Positions 9,301-22,196 of a stretch of 44,227 nt of DNA are shown one piece after another. How positions within the stretch are numbered: the stretch's first letter is position 1; each line of letters starts with the position of its first letter. The DNA is from Acanthaster planci (Eukaryota > Echinodermata > Asteroidea > Valvatida > Acanthasteridae). The stretch is from positions 1,797,205 through 1,841,431 of the forward strand of contig NW_019091363.1 in NCBI RefSeq assembly GCF_001949145.1, written 5' to 3'. The notes under the pieces were generated by a model that did no database searches, had not been told where the DNA came from, and saw only the letters and a list, made by a program, of their open reading frames with translations. The translations under genes were made by a program, and so were the position numbers.

Positions 9301-12300
9301 AGACCTCTAATATCCTTCAATGGGCTTCCCCACATTGCTATCAACGAAAGTTCAGGTTTTAACTCGAGCACATGGTCCCTCGTCTGCTCTACATAACAGT
9401 CGCCACATTCTGGACCCATATCCTGAGCAAGCGTATAATGCATATTTTATCGTTTTCGTGGTGAGAGGGGTTATTATACAGATGGGTACATGCCAGAAGG
9501 CAGCATGCGGAGAACTAGTTAACTTGCCTCTTGGGGGCGCTCCAAAGGTTTCCAACGTTTGCGAATTATTTCCAACGGAATATCAGCAGGCTGGTAAAAG
9601 CTGGTCATATTTAGCGTGATTGCGTGGAGCTGATACCTTTACTCGCTTATATACTAGACATCCGGTTGCAAACGATGTCATAAAGCTGCCAGGTAACGGA
9701 AATTCGCAGAAAATGTCGAGCTTGCGAACAAAGTGGATGTTTTCGTCTTCGTTTACCTATAGCTATAAGGGTCCGTCCATATAGTACGAAGGAACGTATA
9801 GGAGGGAGTGGAAGTTGAAATTTGGTATAGTTTTCGGGGAAAGGGACCGACGACTCGAGGTATTGCATGCCTACCTTTGCGAAGCCGTTAAATTTGACTT
9901 TCGTAAATTGACATGAACCTCGCGGGGAAACATTAATTTCTTATGCTTCAATCGTTACAGCACACAACCTTTCCTTTTTTCACCGTAACCATTTGATCCT
10001 ACCATCACCAGCGTCACCGATCTCGTAAGGGCAATATTTATTGAACGTGCATAAGGAGAGAGCATGGACACAAGTTTTCGCATTTTCTCACGGGGGGGGG
10101 GACATGAGTGAGTCCCAAGCTAGATGTTTTGGTGGTTTGTGTGTTTGGTCTTGCGCAGTGTGGTCTGAGCGTGACGTTGTGACTGTACACGGTGAAGGGT
10201 ACCCTCTTCTCACCCTGCTTTCCAAAATTCACGAGAGCTGTACCTCCTGTTTTTAGTAAAAATCAGTGTCAAATTGTCGTTATAATCAAAACAAATACAT
10301 TGGAATGATTATGTAAGAATATAAACCAAAACAATATTGAGACTCCCCGCCCGGGTATTTGGGGGAATTGCACGGTAAATGTTCACAAATACCACATGGC
10401 GAATTAGGATATGGACGCTCATTTCGTGGATATCCATCTGATGACCACTTTAGCCTAACCACTGCTACGATCAGCGAGTACTGTACGCTAGACAGAAACC
10501 CTATACAGCTGTGTACTACACTCGGGGATCCTCCAGGAGGTTTGTACAGTGATAGATCGGCGTGTATTTACATGCGTGACGATCAATGACAACCAAGCGA
10601 AGATTCGGCGCTCACTGCGCTTGTCCTCCAGCTAGCTAATGTTGACGTCTCGGCTCCACTAATGGAAACCTCGTTCATTGATTACTAACATGTTCACTGC
10701 TTTTGTGTATTACACTTCTTCCTTTTTATAGTTTTTGTTCGATGTTGGTTTACCGGAATGCTCGGCGTGTAACTTGGGAAAAAAAACCTGAGTTGTAGGG
10801 AAATTTTGTAGAACGTTGAGCAAATTGTCACATTCTATACCAAAGTAAGAAACTTCAAGTTTCATTATTAGCTTTCGCTTATTTTTGGTCAATTTTAAGA
10901 ATAATCAAGTGATAGTAAAGGTGGCTTTTTAGTCTAATTCACGCACTCGAATCTTCAAATTCTTCCAGATGAATTTCCTGTGCTTTCCTGGAAAAGCAGA
11001 TTTTTTCATTTATCATTCGGTTTCAAAGCTTGATTACCACATTTTGAACACCATGTCAAGAAAATTAATCATTACAACTTGCACTCATCCAAGCTGTCGA
11101 TAAACGTGAATGACAGATGTCGCTATACAACCGGGGAGACTTATAAAACAATAAAGATGCATAACGAAATTGTACGGGGGTAACCGCACCAATGAGTAGC
11201 CTGCTTGCTTCCTTTGTATGTAATTGAATATAATTAAACCCAGTTACTTGGGTACGATTTCATTAGTCTTGATTGCAACAAGAGTTCTTGCTTGCTCTGC
11301 ATGGAATTAGAATGATGAAACAAATTCTATAACCAAGTTGACCCACAAACTGACCTAAAATGTCGTCATAAATCAGAGGTCGCAAGTTTTGTTGTGTGTA
11401 AAATTCGAAAAAAAAAGAATGTCTGTAATTGACCTATTTATTCCCAAGATAAAGCAGAGCGCTCGTTGCTCAGCGTGATAGATGTCGCGTGCTACGTACA
11501 ACACGCCTCCACGGACCTGTACGCGCGGTCCGAGTCATGAAAGATCCTTTCGCTACTCGCTGGGCAAAATTCCAACGACAAGAAAAGTGGTGGAGTCCAT
11601 CTGCGGCGGCGAATAAGAAACCAACGGTTGGAATGGCACTGGAGGTTCACGAAAATGCCGGTAAACAGATGCTGAGAGGGGAAGCTCTTAAGATTTGACC
11701 CCCACTTCCCCGTCGCCCCGATGTTGTTATTGCTGCCCGATCCAACCACTCCAACGTCAGGCAAAGTAGACTAGTTCCCGAGTTTAGCTTTAAAAGAAAC
11801 GAGGGCCGCAGGTCACACTCTAATTGGCGTTGCTAAGGGAGAGTGAAAAGGGGGCGTCATTGATGGTAGCCACTACCAGCCTCACTTTGGTTTTACATTC
11901 AACGTGGATTCCCTGAGCGGTTGCAATCGGAACGATAAAACGCACAGCCAAAACTATTCCAAGGATCGTAACATTTTGTGCTGCGACTCAAATTTATATA
12001 AATAAGATGTGACTCTCATGCCAAGCGCTAAAGAATTTTGACTTGCATAATGGGCATTAGAAAAATGCCGTTACTGTCTTCCTATAGTGTGTTCAAGTGT
12101 GAAGTTTAACTCACGGCACGCGATTTCATTCCATTATCCCACGCTGATGCTTGCTCATGCCTTGCTCAATATTTCGGACACGACACGCTGAGTAAAGACA
12201 CCGGACTGCATCCCAGCCAACCTGTCGTCTACGGTACCTTTATATCATCATTACCATGAAAAACTAACCGTCAGTTTGGTGTTACAACGTACCCTTAGCA

Positions 12301-13490
12301 ACAGTGACGGGAGTCACAGAGCACTGTTCAGATGTTACCAGCCCCGTTTGTGTTAACGGAATAAATTCAGTGCTTCAACTCAGTGATTTTCGAATACGAA
12401 CGTATACCAAAAAAGGATACCGTATAAATCAGACTGTTGCTTCTTGGCGTTGAACTTTTTGTACACGTATCCTACCTTTATTATCCAACACAACGCATTT
12501 GGAATAGTACTATGAAAGCACAGCAAACAAGAGAATGTTTGAATTTAAAGTGAATAACCTTTCAGCCCCAAAATTACTGCATGTAAACTGATGAGGTTTT
12601 TTCAATAAGCACATGATGATGTAAACGGAGGTCACAATATCCGCTCTGATAAAATTGGAATTCTCTATGCCATAGATGGAGAAAGACCTCAAGGGATTTT
12701 TCTTTTTTGAAACTGCCCTCATCTCCACGTTTTATGGACCCCCCTCTCCCTTGTGCAACAACACTAGCTCCCTGTCAGTTAAATCAGTAACCACATTTCT
12801 GTCCCAGTAGAATGTTTTCGGATATTAGTTTCGCCTATCTGAGCTCAACCCAAACAAATCGAAAGCTGCCGGAATAGGCGAGACAGGTATTAAAAACACG
12901 GTTCCGCCTGCAGCACGGTAAGAGATGGGGATTTGGGTAAATACGTCCAGGGACCTAAACAAATACCTTGTCACCCATGTGGAGGACTAGAAAATAATTA
13001 GACGGGAGAGTGTGAGACATACAAGTCATATACGAAGTTCAAGCACCTATCGACTGCAGAATGACAGAAATGAACCGGTTTGCATGCATTCCATAAGGCC
13101 AGTGGTTATTTTCAGGCTTTCTTGGGGGATCGGTACAAGTAATAACCAATTGACATCAAAAGGTTATAGATCACTTGATTGTATAATGCTTCAAGCCAAA
13201 CGACCATTGTTTTCGTGGGATAACACAGCAAATCAGAAATGCACGTGATGAATGCAGCACTAACTTGTTAAAAATAATGCCTCTTGAAACCAACAAAGTG
13301 AATTATTAAGTTAACTTTACCTTACATTGGAAATCATGTCAACATAAAACAGTATGTCCCCCATAGAACTACAAACAAATGTTGTACATTTTCAAAAGTA
13401 AGATGGACTTAAAAGAGATCGCTTGATGATGCTTTTTCATTATATTTACTTCTAAACACTATCAAAATTTAGTCTGTGCTGCTCTTCATA
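6361..13490. other. Seven-kilobase non-coding stretch
   Basis: AT-rich DNA with only short open frames. I examined the longer ones (8327-8656, 8622-8981, 9320-9619, 11489-11698, 11492-11764) and found no recognisable domain, membrane topology or repeat protein pattern. Homopolymer tracts occur at about 8527-8535 (C) and 10091-10099 (G). The 8.5-8.95 kb part is somewhat GC-richer and could hide a short spliced exon, but nothing specific supports one. Confidence 0.5.
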
Positions 13491-13934
13491 GACCTTTTCA
13501 CTAATACATTCATAATTATGCACGTCTGCGCACAAACTGCGTTGGCGCCAAGGGCCATTGAAAATGTACAGGGTGCGATTTTCATCTTTTCCTCTCAGGT
13601 TTTCTGGCTTTGTTACGTTTCTTCTTCAGAAAATCCCATTAAATCGTTTTTGCTGTTAGTTTCTAATCTAAGCGGAATTTTTCCTGCTTGATCTTGTGTG
13701 CACAGGAAACATCACGATTGTAAAGTCTTTTCACAGAGCACTAAAGATCCTGCTTAGATTAGAAACTGATGGCAAAGACGATGTAATGGGATTTTCTGAA
13801 GAAAAAATGAACAAAGCCAGAAAACCTGAGAGAAAATGATCAGAATCGCACTCCTGTACATTTTCAACGGCCCTTGCCGCCAAGGCCATTTGTGCGCATG
13901 CGTGCATAAGTGTGAATTTATTAGTGGAAAGGTC
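13491..13934. mobile_element. 444-bp foldback MITE flanked by TA
   Basis: The two halves are inverted copies of each other over almost their whole length. The left end GACCTTTTCACTAATA (13491-13506) matches the reverse complement of the right end (13919-13934) at 15 of 16 positions. Similarity continues through internal blocks such as AGGTTTTCTGGCTTTGTT and CAGAAAATCCCATTA to about 13682 on the left and 13746 on the right, leaving a central spacer of roughly 60 bp. TA dinucleotides abut both ends, as expected for a Tc1/mariner-type target. No transposase is encoded, so it is non-autonomous. The open frame at 13476-13691 lies inside the left arm and is not a gene. Confidence 0.85.
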
Positions 13935-14808
13935 TATTGGTTAACACTCGTCCACATGTGTTTCAGTGCATAGCGCTGTCGGCATCTCCTTTGAAATCAA
14001 ATTGTAAAGGGAATATTTCATATAGTTCAACTGATCAGTGGCTTAAAACCATTTTGACTGGTTTTATTTACTTGAGCATAATCTGAATAAGCAAAACCAA
14101 ATACGTGTAAAATAATAACAAGTATTTCAGTATGCATAAAGCGCCCTCTGGTAATAAATTAAGTGTTTAAAAAGGATAAAACTTTGCCTGCACCATTTTA
14201 GGCCACACCACTGTGTATTATTTTTAAAATACGAATTAATATACAAACAATGAATGTTTATGCGTGCAGGAGCAAGAATAGTTTCACAAGGTGACAGATG
14301 AAAATAGTCTATTCCACGATGCGAAGCCAAATGGAATGGCACATTTTTGCATGCCACCGAAGAAAATTATTCTTACCATTACATTTGGTTTATGTAATAC
14401 CTGCATAATAAAGCCTCTTCTGTTCGGAGAACAAAAAGAAAAAGACACAGAACTCGGTCAAAATGCAATTCTGTCAGTTATTGATGCCTTTTAATCTGCT
14501 GTTTACATGTAATTGGAATTTAGATAGTGCTTGCATATGACGATTTTTACACAAATTCTACGGTGATTATGTACATATACCGATTGCATTCTTTGCACTT
14601 TAAAAGTCGATCTCAGAGATAAAACTTGGCCTGAATGCCTGTAGCACTTGAACAAAATTCGCATGCCTTGTTCTGATAACTCTGACGGAGTAAACATGCT
14701 TGCGCTACAGGTTTTCACTCGCTCTGCTATTTCGTAAACAAGATATGCACACTTCTTAGATACAAATCACCTTCTTTTGAATTTAGGCCGTGTCCGAATG
14801 ACTTGGTT
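13935..14808. other. Non-coding spacer
   Basis: AT-rich, frequent stops in all frames, no recognised feature between the foldback element and the minisatellite. Confidence 0.5.
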
Positions 14809-14943
14809 ACGGCTGGCAATAACGCGCATGTCTACGGTAGCCGTTGGCTAGCGGCTGGAAATACCGCACGTGCCTATGGTAACCGTTGGCTAGCGGCTGA
14901 CAATAACGCGGGCGCTTATAGGATAGCCGTTGGCTAGCGGCTG
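14809..14943. repeat. 42-bp minisatellite, about 3.2 copies
   Basis: Units start at 14809, 14851, 14893 and 14937 (steps 42, 42, 44). The best-kept block is TTGGCTAGCGGCTG, present three times, centred on the palindrome GCTAGC. The remainder of each unit varies around AATAACGCGCATG...CTATGGTAGCCG. It is clearly GC-richer than its surroundings. The open frame on the minus strand here (14807-15010) is a translation of the repeat. Confidence 0.85.
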
Positions 14944-16779
14944 AAGCTATTTCCTGATAGGTACGTGCGTAACAAGGGTCCACTCTACAGCACGAATGCT
15001 TCGTGGTCATACCTGATAATTATGTGAAGGAAGAATGTTTGTATGAGTAGCTCTCGTTTCCACTTTCCCCCTTTTCACGCAGAGGAGGAGATGGCTATGA
15101 CAGGACAGCCTTTCCTGGTTGATAGCCTTGAAGACAACATTAAGGAATACATAAACTACATACCGGGTATTTCTTTTACTCGAATTGCGTGGATTCGTTG
15201 TTTAATCGTGTACATTTCCATGAGTTGACTACCACGGCACTACTGCAATTTATTACTTGTTAACGAGATTACATTTACAATAACACGAAAAGATGGATAA
15301 GTACAGTTGCAAGTACTAACGTTTCTACCAAGACGTTGGAGACCACACGTAAGCAGCCAGAGGGAAAAAGGTGCTTGGTGTATAAGTAACATGAGGTGGT
15401 CTTGGAGTTGAATACACGAAGTAAACAATCTGTATGGACTAATTCGAGGACTGCGTTGGCACAACATTAAATCTGCGCGCGCGTTTTTCACATTGAGGAC
15501 ACAGTGCTTGGCAAATGCAGCATCTTATTGGTAGGAAAAGCCATAGAGCTATAAAAACTAGAGTGCTGACTCATTTGTTACGTGATACCTACTGGGATCA
15601 TCCATGTTTATGCACAAACTTGTGGAAAACTCAAAATGTTGTACGGCTTTTTGCATATTTGCGTCTGTATTCTGAAAAGATACATCAACAAAGCTGATAC
15701 ACAAATAACCTGAAGGCCTAATCAGTAAATGAGCGTTTTATTTTGCTCAACGCCAAAAAACAAACAAACTGACTTTTTAAATCAAATTTTATCAGTACCT
15801 GATGCGTACGACAGCTTCTGCTTCAGAGCTGTCAACTCAACACTGACTGAATTAAGGGATTGACTTTTTAATTGAGCTGAACTTATTCATCGAAAGACAG
15901 CCATCGAAAGAAATGCATGTAAGCGGACGACCTTGGTCGAATGCTAGGGACACATTAATGGATGTAAATAAACATGCATATGCCATTTCTCTGTACGTGT
16001 GCCTCGGACGGCGTCAAATTTTCTCCGCGCGGAGAAGGAAGAGATAGCACTCTAGTTTTATATATAGCTCTATGGAAAAACACATAATGTGTGCGCATCA
16101 CCTGTTCACTGGCAGGAGCGTATGTGGTGCCTTCACAGTAAACGGTCTCCTTGCCGAACTGCGCTATAACTGGACTCATCATACATGTTTGCGGCATGCA
16201 CGGTCATTGCCTACACGCAGAACGCGTGCAAGAACCTGCTTGTAACCACCTGTCTTTCTTTCGCCGATTGGGGGCGGATATACTAGATATAGTTTACATG
16301 CATGATCCTATTCGTTCACAGCACCTTCAAAATTTTGTATAAATGGAGACACATTGTACCATTGGAGCACAAAATTTGTCCAAATAAGTTCTTACGTGGC
16401 TGACAGTAGACTTTTGTTACCACCGTTCTGAAATATGCCTTGTCAGATCTCGTGAGCATTTCATAGCTTCATGAAAACTACGTTCACTTGCAAGCAATCG
16501 AACACCGTATAATGTGGTACGTGTTACTTAAACTCACTCTTGCGTTAATTATTTTTTTCATAGCAGTTTCTTATTTTTCCTTAAATCACATTAGTTCCTT
16601 TGCCCTCGCCAAACATCGCGAAAGTAGGTCTACTATTTTTAATCATTCAAAGTACATAATGTTACAGCCATGAACAACGTACCTCTCTGAAACATCAAAT
16701 GTGGGTTGAAACGTGACGGATTGTCTGCTGAAGGTATGGCTGTGAAATTCTAAATCTTGAAGTATGCTTATTAGCCTTA
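14944..16779. other. Non-coding 3' flank of GPCR 2
   Basis: No recognisable gene. It contains short open frames of 60-83 codons without domain features. The part nearest 16779 would hold the 3' UTR of the minus-strand receptor; no clear poly(A) signal was pinned down. Confidence 0.5.
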
Positions 16780-17871
16780 TTAGAGGACTACGCTGGACCT
16801 GTGATATTCCTCCATTGATATAACCGAACGAAAGCGCCTTGTCCTTGAGCTCACAGGCCCTCTAGTAAAAGCAAGTCTAAATGCCATGCGGTAGCGGGAG
16901 TTGGTGCAGTTATACACAATCGGGTTAACGGCTGAGTTTAAATACATGAGGACAGTACTCGCTGTCTCGAAATGCTGAGTGTCCAGGAAGAAGAAGGCCC
17001 TCAGGAGAGACGCCGTTTGGAAGGGAGCAAGACAGCAGAAGAAGATGATCCCGTTTGCCACCAGCATGCGGGTTACTTTGTTTCGGTCTCGGAGAGTCCG
17101 CGCTCGTAGGTCGGCGGTGTTGGCGTTGGTGCTGGTGCTCTTCAGAGCCTGGATGATTTTGAAGTACATGATGGAGTTGGCCACCATGGCCATGAAGAAC
17201 GGGACGGTCTGCAGACAGTTGGCGAAGTCGCCGGACCAGGACCACAGAGGGTTACAAAGCAGCATGGGATCCAGGTAGGGCGGCTCAATGCTGGCATTGC
17301 TGGAATTGGTCATGTCCCATACGAAGCAGTAGGTATTGACCACGCTCTTGCCTGGTATCAGCAGGCAAGAGAACGCGCCTCCCAAGAACCAGGAGCAGGC
17401 CGCGAGTCTCTTGGAGTGGTGCTTCCGCCTAGTCATGATCTTACCCATTGGCTCGCAGATTGCCTGTAGGCGCTCGTACGAAATGATAGTTACCAAGGCG
17501 ATGGAGGCGAAGTATGTCATAGCCTGGACGGGGTAGAAGAGGAAACACGCCACGGGACCGATGCTACTCACATCTTCCATGTACAAAGACGTCATGTACA
17601 TCCAGAGTTTCTCACCGACTGTAAAACTAAGAAATGTGATGTCAGCGATGGCCAGGTTCATCAGGTAGAAGGTAATATCACTCCGCATCCATCGGACTCG
17701 ATACAGAACAAAGAGGAAGATGAGATTGCCGGTCAGCCCCATGACTAGAATGCAGGGCAGGAAAACCGTTATCAGCAATTTGCTGGTGTCAGTGTGTGTC
17801 ACGTCTTCCAAGGCAGTTATGATGAGGGTGTAATCACAACTGTTCGTTGAATTCTCCATGATTTCCAGCAT
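16780..17871 (-). CDS. Rhodopsin-class (class A) orphan GPCR, GPCR 2
   Basis: A complete 363-residue receptor in one exon. Landmarks: N-glycosylation site NST at 7-9 and NSS/NAS in extracellular loop 2 (189-194); TM1 GLTGN (N49); TM2 NLAIAD (D77); C109 before TM3; TM3 end SYERL (E133-R134-L135); TM4 W161; loop 2 cysteines C182 and C206; TM5 P224; long basic loop 3 (about 243-268); TM6 VTRML then FFCCLAPF with L281 where CWxP has tryptophan; TM7 NPIVY (316-320); Arg/Ser-rich tail ending SSVVL. An in-frame TGA lies 18 bp upstream of the first ATG. The second ATG (17857-17859, residue 5) has A at -3 and G at +4, a stronger Kozak context, so a 359-residue product is possible. It shares TM2 and TM6 signatures with the receptor at 3047-4048 and looks peptide-receptor-like; ligand unknown. 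Confidence 0.95.
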   Translation of the reverse strand: MLEIMENSTNSCDYTLIITALEDVTHTDTSKLLITVFLPCILVMGLTGNLIFLFVLYRVRWMRSDITFYLMNLAIADITFLSFTVGEKLWMYMTSLYMEDVSSIGPVACFLFYPVQAMTYFASIALVTIISYERLQAICEPMGKIMTRRKHHSKRLAACSWFLGGAFSCLLIPGKSVVNTYCFVWDMTNSSNASIEPPYLDPMLLCNPLWSWSGDFANCLQTVPFFMAMVANSIMYFKIIQALKSTSTNANTADLRARTLRDRNKVTRMLVANGIIFFCCLAPFQTASLLRAFFFLDTQHFETASTVLMYLNSAVNPIVYNCTNSRYRMAFRLAFTRGPVSSRTRRFRSVISMEEYHRSSVVL

Positions 17872-20800
17872 AACTGAAGTAACATTTCAAAAATTCCTCA
17901 ATTTTTTTAAAACTCGATCCTCTTGGTACCGAGATGTGGAAGTTGCACGAGCAAAGATTGGCTGAGACCACATTCCGTGAGAGATATAAATTCCTTGTTT
18001 TGAAGGTGTGCGAATATTTCGGCGTTCATAGGTCTGTCATGAGCTGATCATAAAAGTATACCGCTTTGGCACCAAGACCTCACAGTCATCTCGTCATCTC
18101 GGTGATGTCCAAGTCAATACCTCCAAAATTTGTGATACACGCCACGTCTACAAGTCCTCATGGGAGAGACTAATACATCTTCAAGTATCGGTAAGCAACT
18201 TTTGTCGCCGGAGAAAATGCCCCGTTATTAGATTGTGACGTTCGGTTGACATTATGATGTCTGCGGCGAATATTCTCCCACTTTTCCGGTGCTTAGGACC
18301 CGGCCAGTTGCGGCGTAAGGCCAATTAGTAACCAGGGGAAATTTTTACAGTCGGACGGTTGTCCTTGGCTTCCTCTAGCGTGGCAGTGATGCAACAGCAC
18401 TGTCCCGTCGCATCGCTAAGACTGGCAGGGTATCGGTGGCAAGCCTGGGTGGCTAGCAGGACTGTCTCCGACAATATTAACGCTTGATTCGCCCGTTGAT
18501 TGGATGTGAAGAGGAGACGGTGAATATTAAAGATTTGGCCTCGGCGCTCTTGCAGTCTACCGTAAAGCCTTGCCGTGCTGATAAGAACGCGAAAGTGAAA
18601 CCTTCGACTCTGGGTGCACAAAGAGAGAAAGGCAGAGAAAAACATGATAAGAAATTGATTTCAGCCCTCGTTGCCTGTGGCAATTCTGTATTGTTATTTT
18701 AACGGAGCCTCAGGTTGCTTGTCCTAAGAGGGGCTATTAACTCGTTGCTAAAGGAAACGTATTTTGTGTGACTACCACGGAATAGGATACAGCAAAAGTC
18801 ATTCCCACAAAAGGAGGTTCGATACTTTCACTGCAATTTAATACTACGGTATCAAAATTCTTTTTTTTTCACGCGCAGGCTGGTTGATTTTCTAATCCCA
18901 GCTCCGTTCAACCACTACAAAGAATGAGATATGGGATCGTTCGTAAATTGACTGCCCGGAAGATGACCAACTGAATTTCACACGCTAGTCGATGCTTTAA
19001 GACCGTCGATGATTAAGCCAAGACAATCCTTGCAACAGCAAGGTCTGGTGCCCAACTGACCTGAGAAGATTGATTGCGCACCTGAATATATTGACGCGCG
19101 GCGCGTGGCTCAATGACAGCCCCGTTTCCCGGCTAACAATTCTAGTCGTTAGATAAGTCAGATCCGGTCGTGAACTCTTGCAACGAGGAAACCAAAAAAC
19201 AAATATGCGCAGATTTTAGATATTGTCCATTTCTTTCCCTTTATACTTACTAAGCGGTCCAGAAAGTAACCTATCGCGCGGCAAAAGTACATTATATGAC
19301 CTGTGCTGCGTGACGTCTCAAGTTCGATTTAGTTGATACTTCTGACGACTGACTACACTCATAATGAAAACCGAATGGAAAGAATTGAGATGTCATAAGT
19401 CACCACTGTGACGTTGCCATTTTAATACGCAGTGGGATCGATATGCACAGAGACAAAACGCCAATGGCGTCAAAATTACCATTTGAGGAATCCTCGCAGT
19501 GCTGACAAATCACCGACATAGGCAAGCTGTGTTTATATGCAATTTTCAATCATGACAATTCCACACAAATAAACTAACCCCTTTTCTTCTTTAATGTCAT
19601 CCATTCTTTTATTCCATGACTCTAGACTCGTAAGTTACCTCATATTTTCAGTCTCCACCTCGGTACAACTTTACTGCCATCTATTATACTTTGAATCAAG
19701 TGCAGTCGACAGATGTACACTTGAGTTTGAATTGTTAAATTAAATTGGTTCCTTTTATTCCTAATGCACGATTTTTAAAGACCAAACTCTTTTCTTGACG
19801 AATTAGCAGTTTCCCCAAAAATGAGCCGAATAATTTCGAATCACTAATGTGCGTCAGAATTTATCACATGTCGCCTTCGCACGGAAATTCACCACACGTG
19901 CGCACTCCATTTTGTGATATACTTCAATAGCTCTCTACGCTTCGCTATAAAATCATTCGTTGTTCAGTTCTAATACGCTTCCACACATTGCACAACGGTC
20001 ATATTTAGATTAGGTCCTGGTACGTTGCTTGGCTTACACACTATCAAAATAATTACGTTAGCGAGTGCGCATTGTATTGACAGCTTTGGCCTGTGTGCGC
20101 ATGATCAATCTTTTGAATACACCATTGCCCGAAGTGCCGCCAATCATTACCTTGTCAAGTTAAACTTGCTGAATTATTCACCAATTTTAAAAGGCATATG
20201 GTAAAACTCTCAAAGATAATGACATCTGAATTACCAAAACAAAACATGAATGCTTGTTGGAACTACAAGTACATATTGAAAGTAAATGCTGACGTCATGT
20301 ACTGTACTGGTGTCTTAATCGCAGTATTGTGACGTTTTAATTTGTTCGTGTTATAAACAGGATATATTTTTATATTAGGACAGATGCTTACTAAGCAACA
20401 AATTCTAATTGAATACTTTTGAAAGTCAAGTTTTTGGACACATAATGTTTGTTTTCTTGAGGAAGACGAGGAAAGTATTTTGTTTCAAGCGCTGCTGTTT
20501 TGTTGGTCACACAGCGTTTTCACAGTCCTTCAGAAGCGTATAAATGGTCTCCTTATCAATTCACTGTTTAGTTTAGCTTTATTGGTAATGAACGTTGATC
20601 AGCTGTCCTCACGTAAAACACAGTCATCAATCAAAGCTCAACACATCAGTGAGCAAATGGGAAAATACGTTTGTTGTCCTTGATGAATAATTCAAACTCG
20701 TTCAATCAACTGTCCACTGGGGGCTGAACCTAACAATCTGAGGCACTAATGATTGGTTAAATGCGATTGCTGATGACCTTATGCATAACAATCACAAGCG

Positions 20801-22196
20801 CAAGATGAAATAAACGGTTTCAAGGAATGTGCGTCAAACATTTTGAAGATGGCCAAAATGGTCCATCCGCTCGCTGTTTTAATTTATGTAATATAATGAC
20901 ATCCTCCAATCATTCGATTCCATACATTTTAACACACATTACAAAGATTTATTAGTAAATCGTTCTATCTTCCCAACCATGTAAAATGTCATTTTGAAAA
21001 TCGGACAACTTTTTACACATCTTCTGACTTTTCTATTGCCATTATAACTCTTTCCAACGTCAACTAGCGGAAAGAGTAAGCGAAACAGTCTCTTTTATGA
21101 CATCCTACGGTGCTGTTTTTATCTACCGTTACTCAGTTAATCTTCGCATTGATATTTGGAGGTCCATATTCACGAGTCCTCCCTGTTTTCCTTTTCGTTT
21201 ATTGGCGACGAAAATTTTCATAACACAGTGACGTCATCTGAGGTACAACTTCTGCGTTTCAGTTTAGCCTAACCGCAGTTTTTCTGTTCAGCGGTAGTTC
21301 GTTGTCTGGTCGTTATTGTGTTTTGACGTTTCTGTTTTGACTAAATGACAGATTTTCAGTAAGCAAACTTGCACAAATGCGCTTATAAGCTCGGGTGGAG
21401 TATCACCAATTAGAAGGACAGTCGCTCAAAAAATGAGACGCTAAGATGGATCCTGATAGGACAATACTCTGGCCCACATCGTTGTATTATAGACTGTGTT
21501 ATTGAATGTTCGTATGCAGGAAGCATAAACTAGAAGTGGATAGGGTAATTGAGTGGAGTTTTAACTCGAGTGAAATAAAACCAAATAAAAATCGGGACTG
21601 AGTTGCACTCAAACACAGCAAAACCAATAAATGCAGGTGTGAGAAGAAATATATTTTTTATTATTTGGAATAATATGAATTATTCCCTTAATAACAGCAC
21701 CATGGTCACTTCTAAAACAACCTTTAGATGGTTATGCAGTGACCAATGGACTATTAACGTCGCTGCACTAAGGTTGATCAGTAATGAAAGGTCGAAGTCT
21801 CGAACGTTTTACATACATACAATCTGCTAGGACCATGAACATGTGCAATTCAAATTTTGAACCTAAATTTGGCACTGACTGTACTGAATGTCTATTTCAC
21901 CATGAACTGCTCAAGGAAAGCAATTATTATTACACTGTTGATAACTGGAAAATACAGGCAGTAAGTTTTCATTTCAAACCGTCACTGGGAAAGCTACGAG
22001 TACAGCTGTACTTTAGAATTTGCATTATTTTGAAGAAAAAATTCAGAAACTTTGATGAGTGCATTTAAAGGGACTTCACATCCTGAATCATCATTAACAT
22101 CCTGAATCTGCCCAAAACTGATCATTATGTAAACAATAGAGCACACAACACGGTGTCTCATTATTTTTATGCTATTAGGAGATCTTTTTTCCATAT
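17872..22196. other. 5' flank of GPCR 2 and 4.3 kb of non-coding DNA
   Basis: Presumed promoter side of the minus-strand receptor for the first few hundred bases; no TATA/initiator pair can be assigned. The remainder has only short open frames, including 18325-18645 and 21784-22068, without recognisable features. Two full TGACGTCA palindromes occur, at 20290-20297 and 21229-21236. Confidence 0.5.

Noticed and set aside
16979-17278. Plus- and minus-frame shadows within GPCR 2
   Set aside because: They overlap the receptor in other frames and have no family resemblance.
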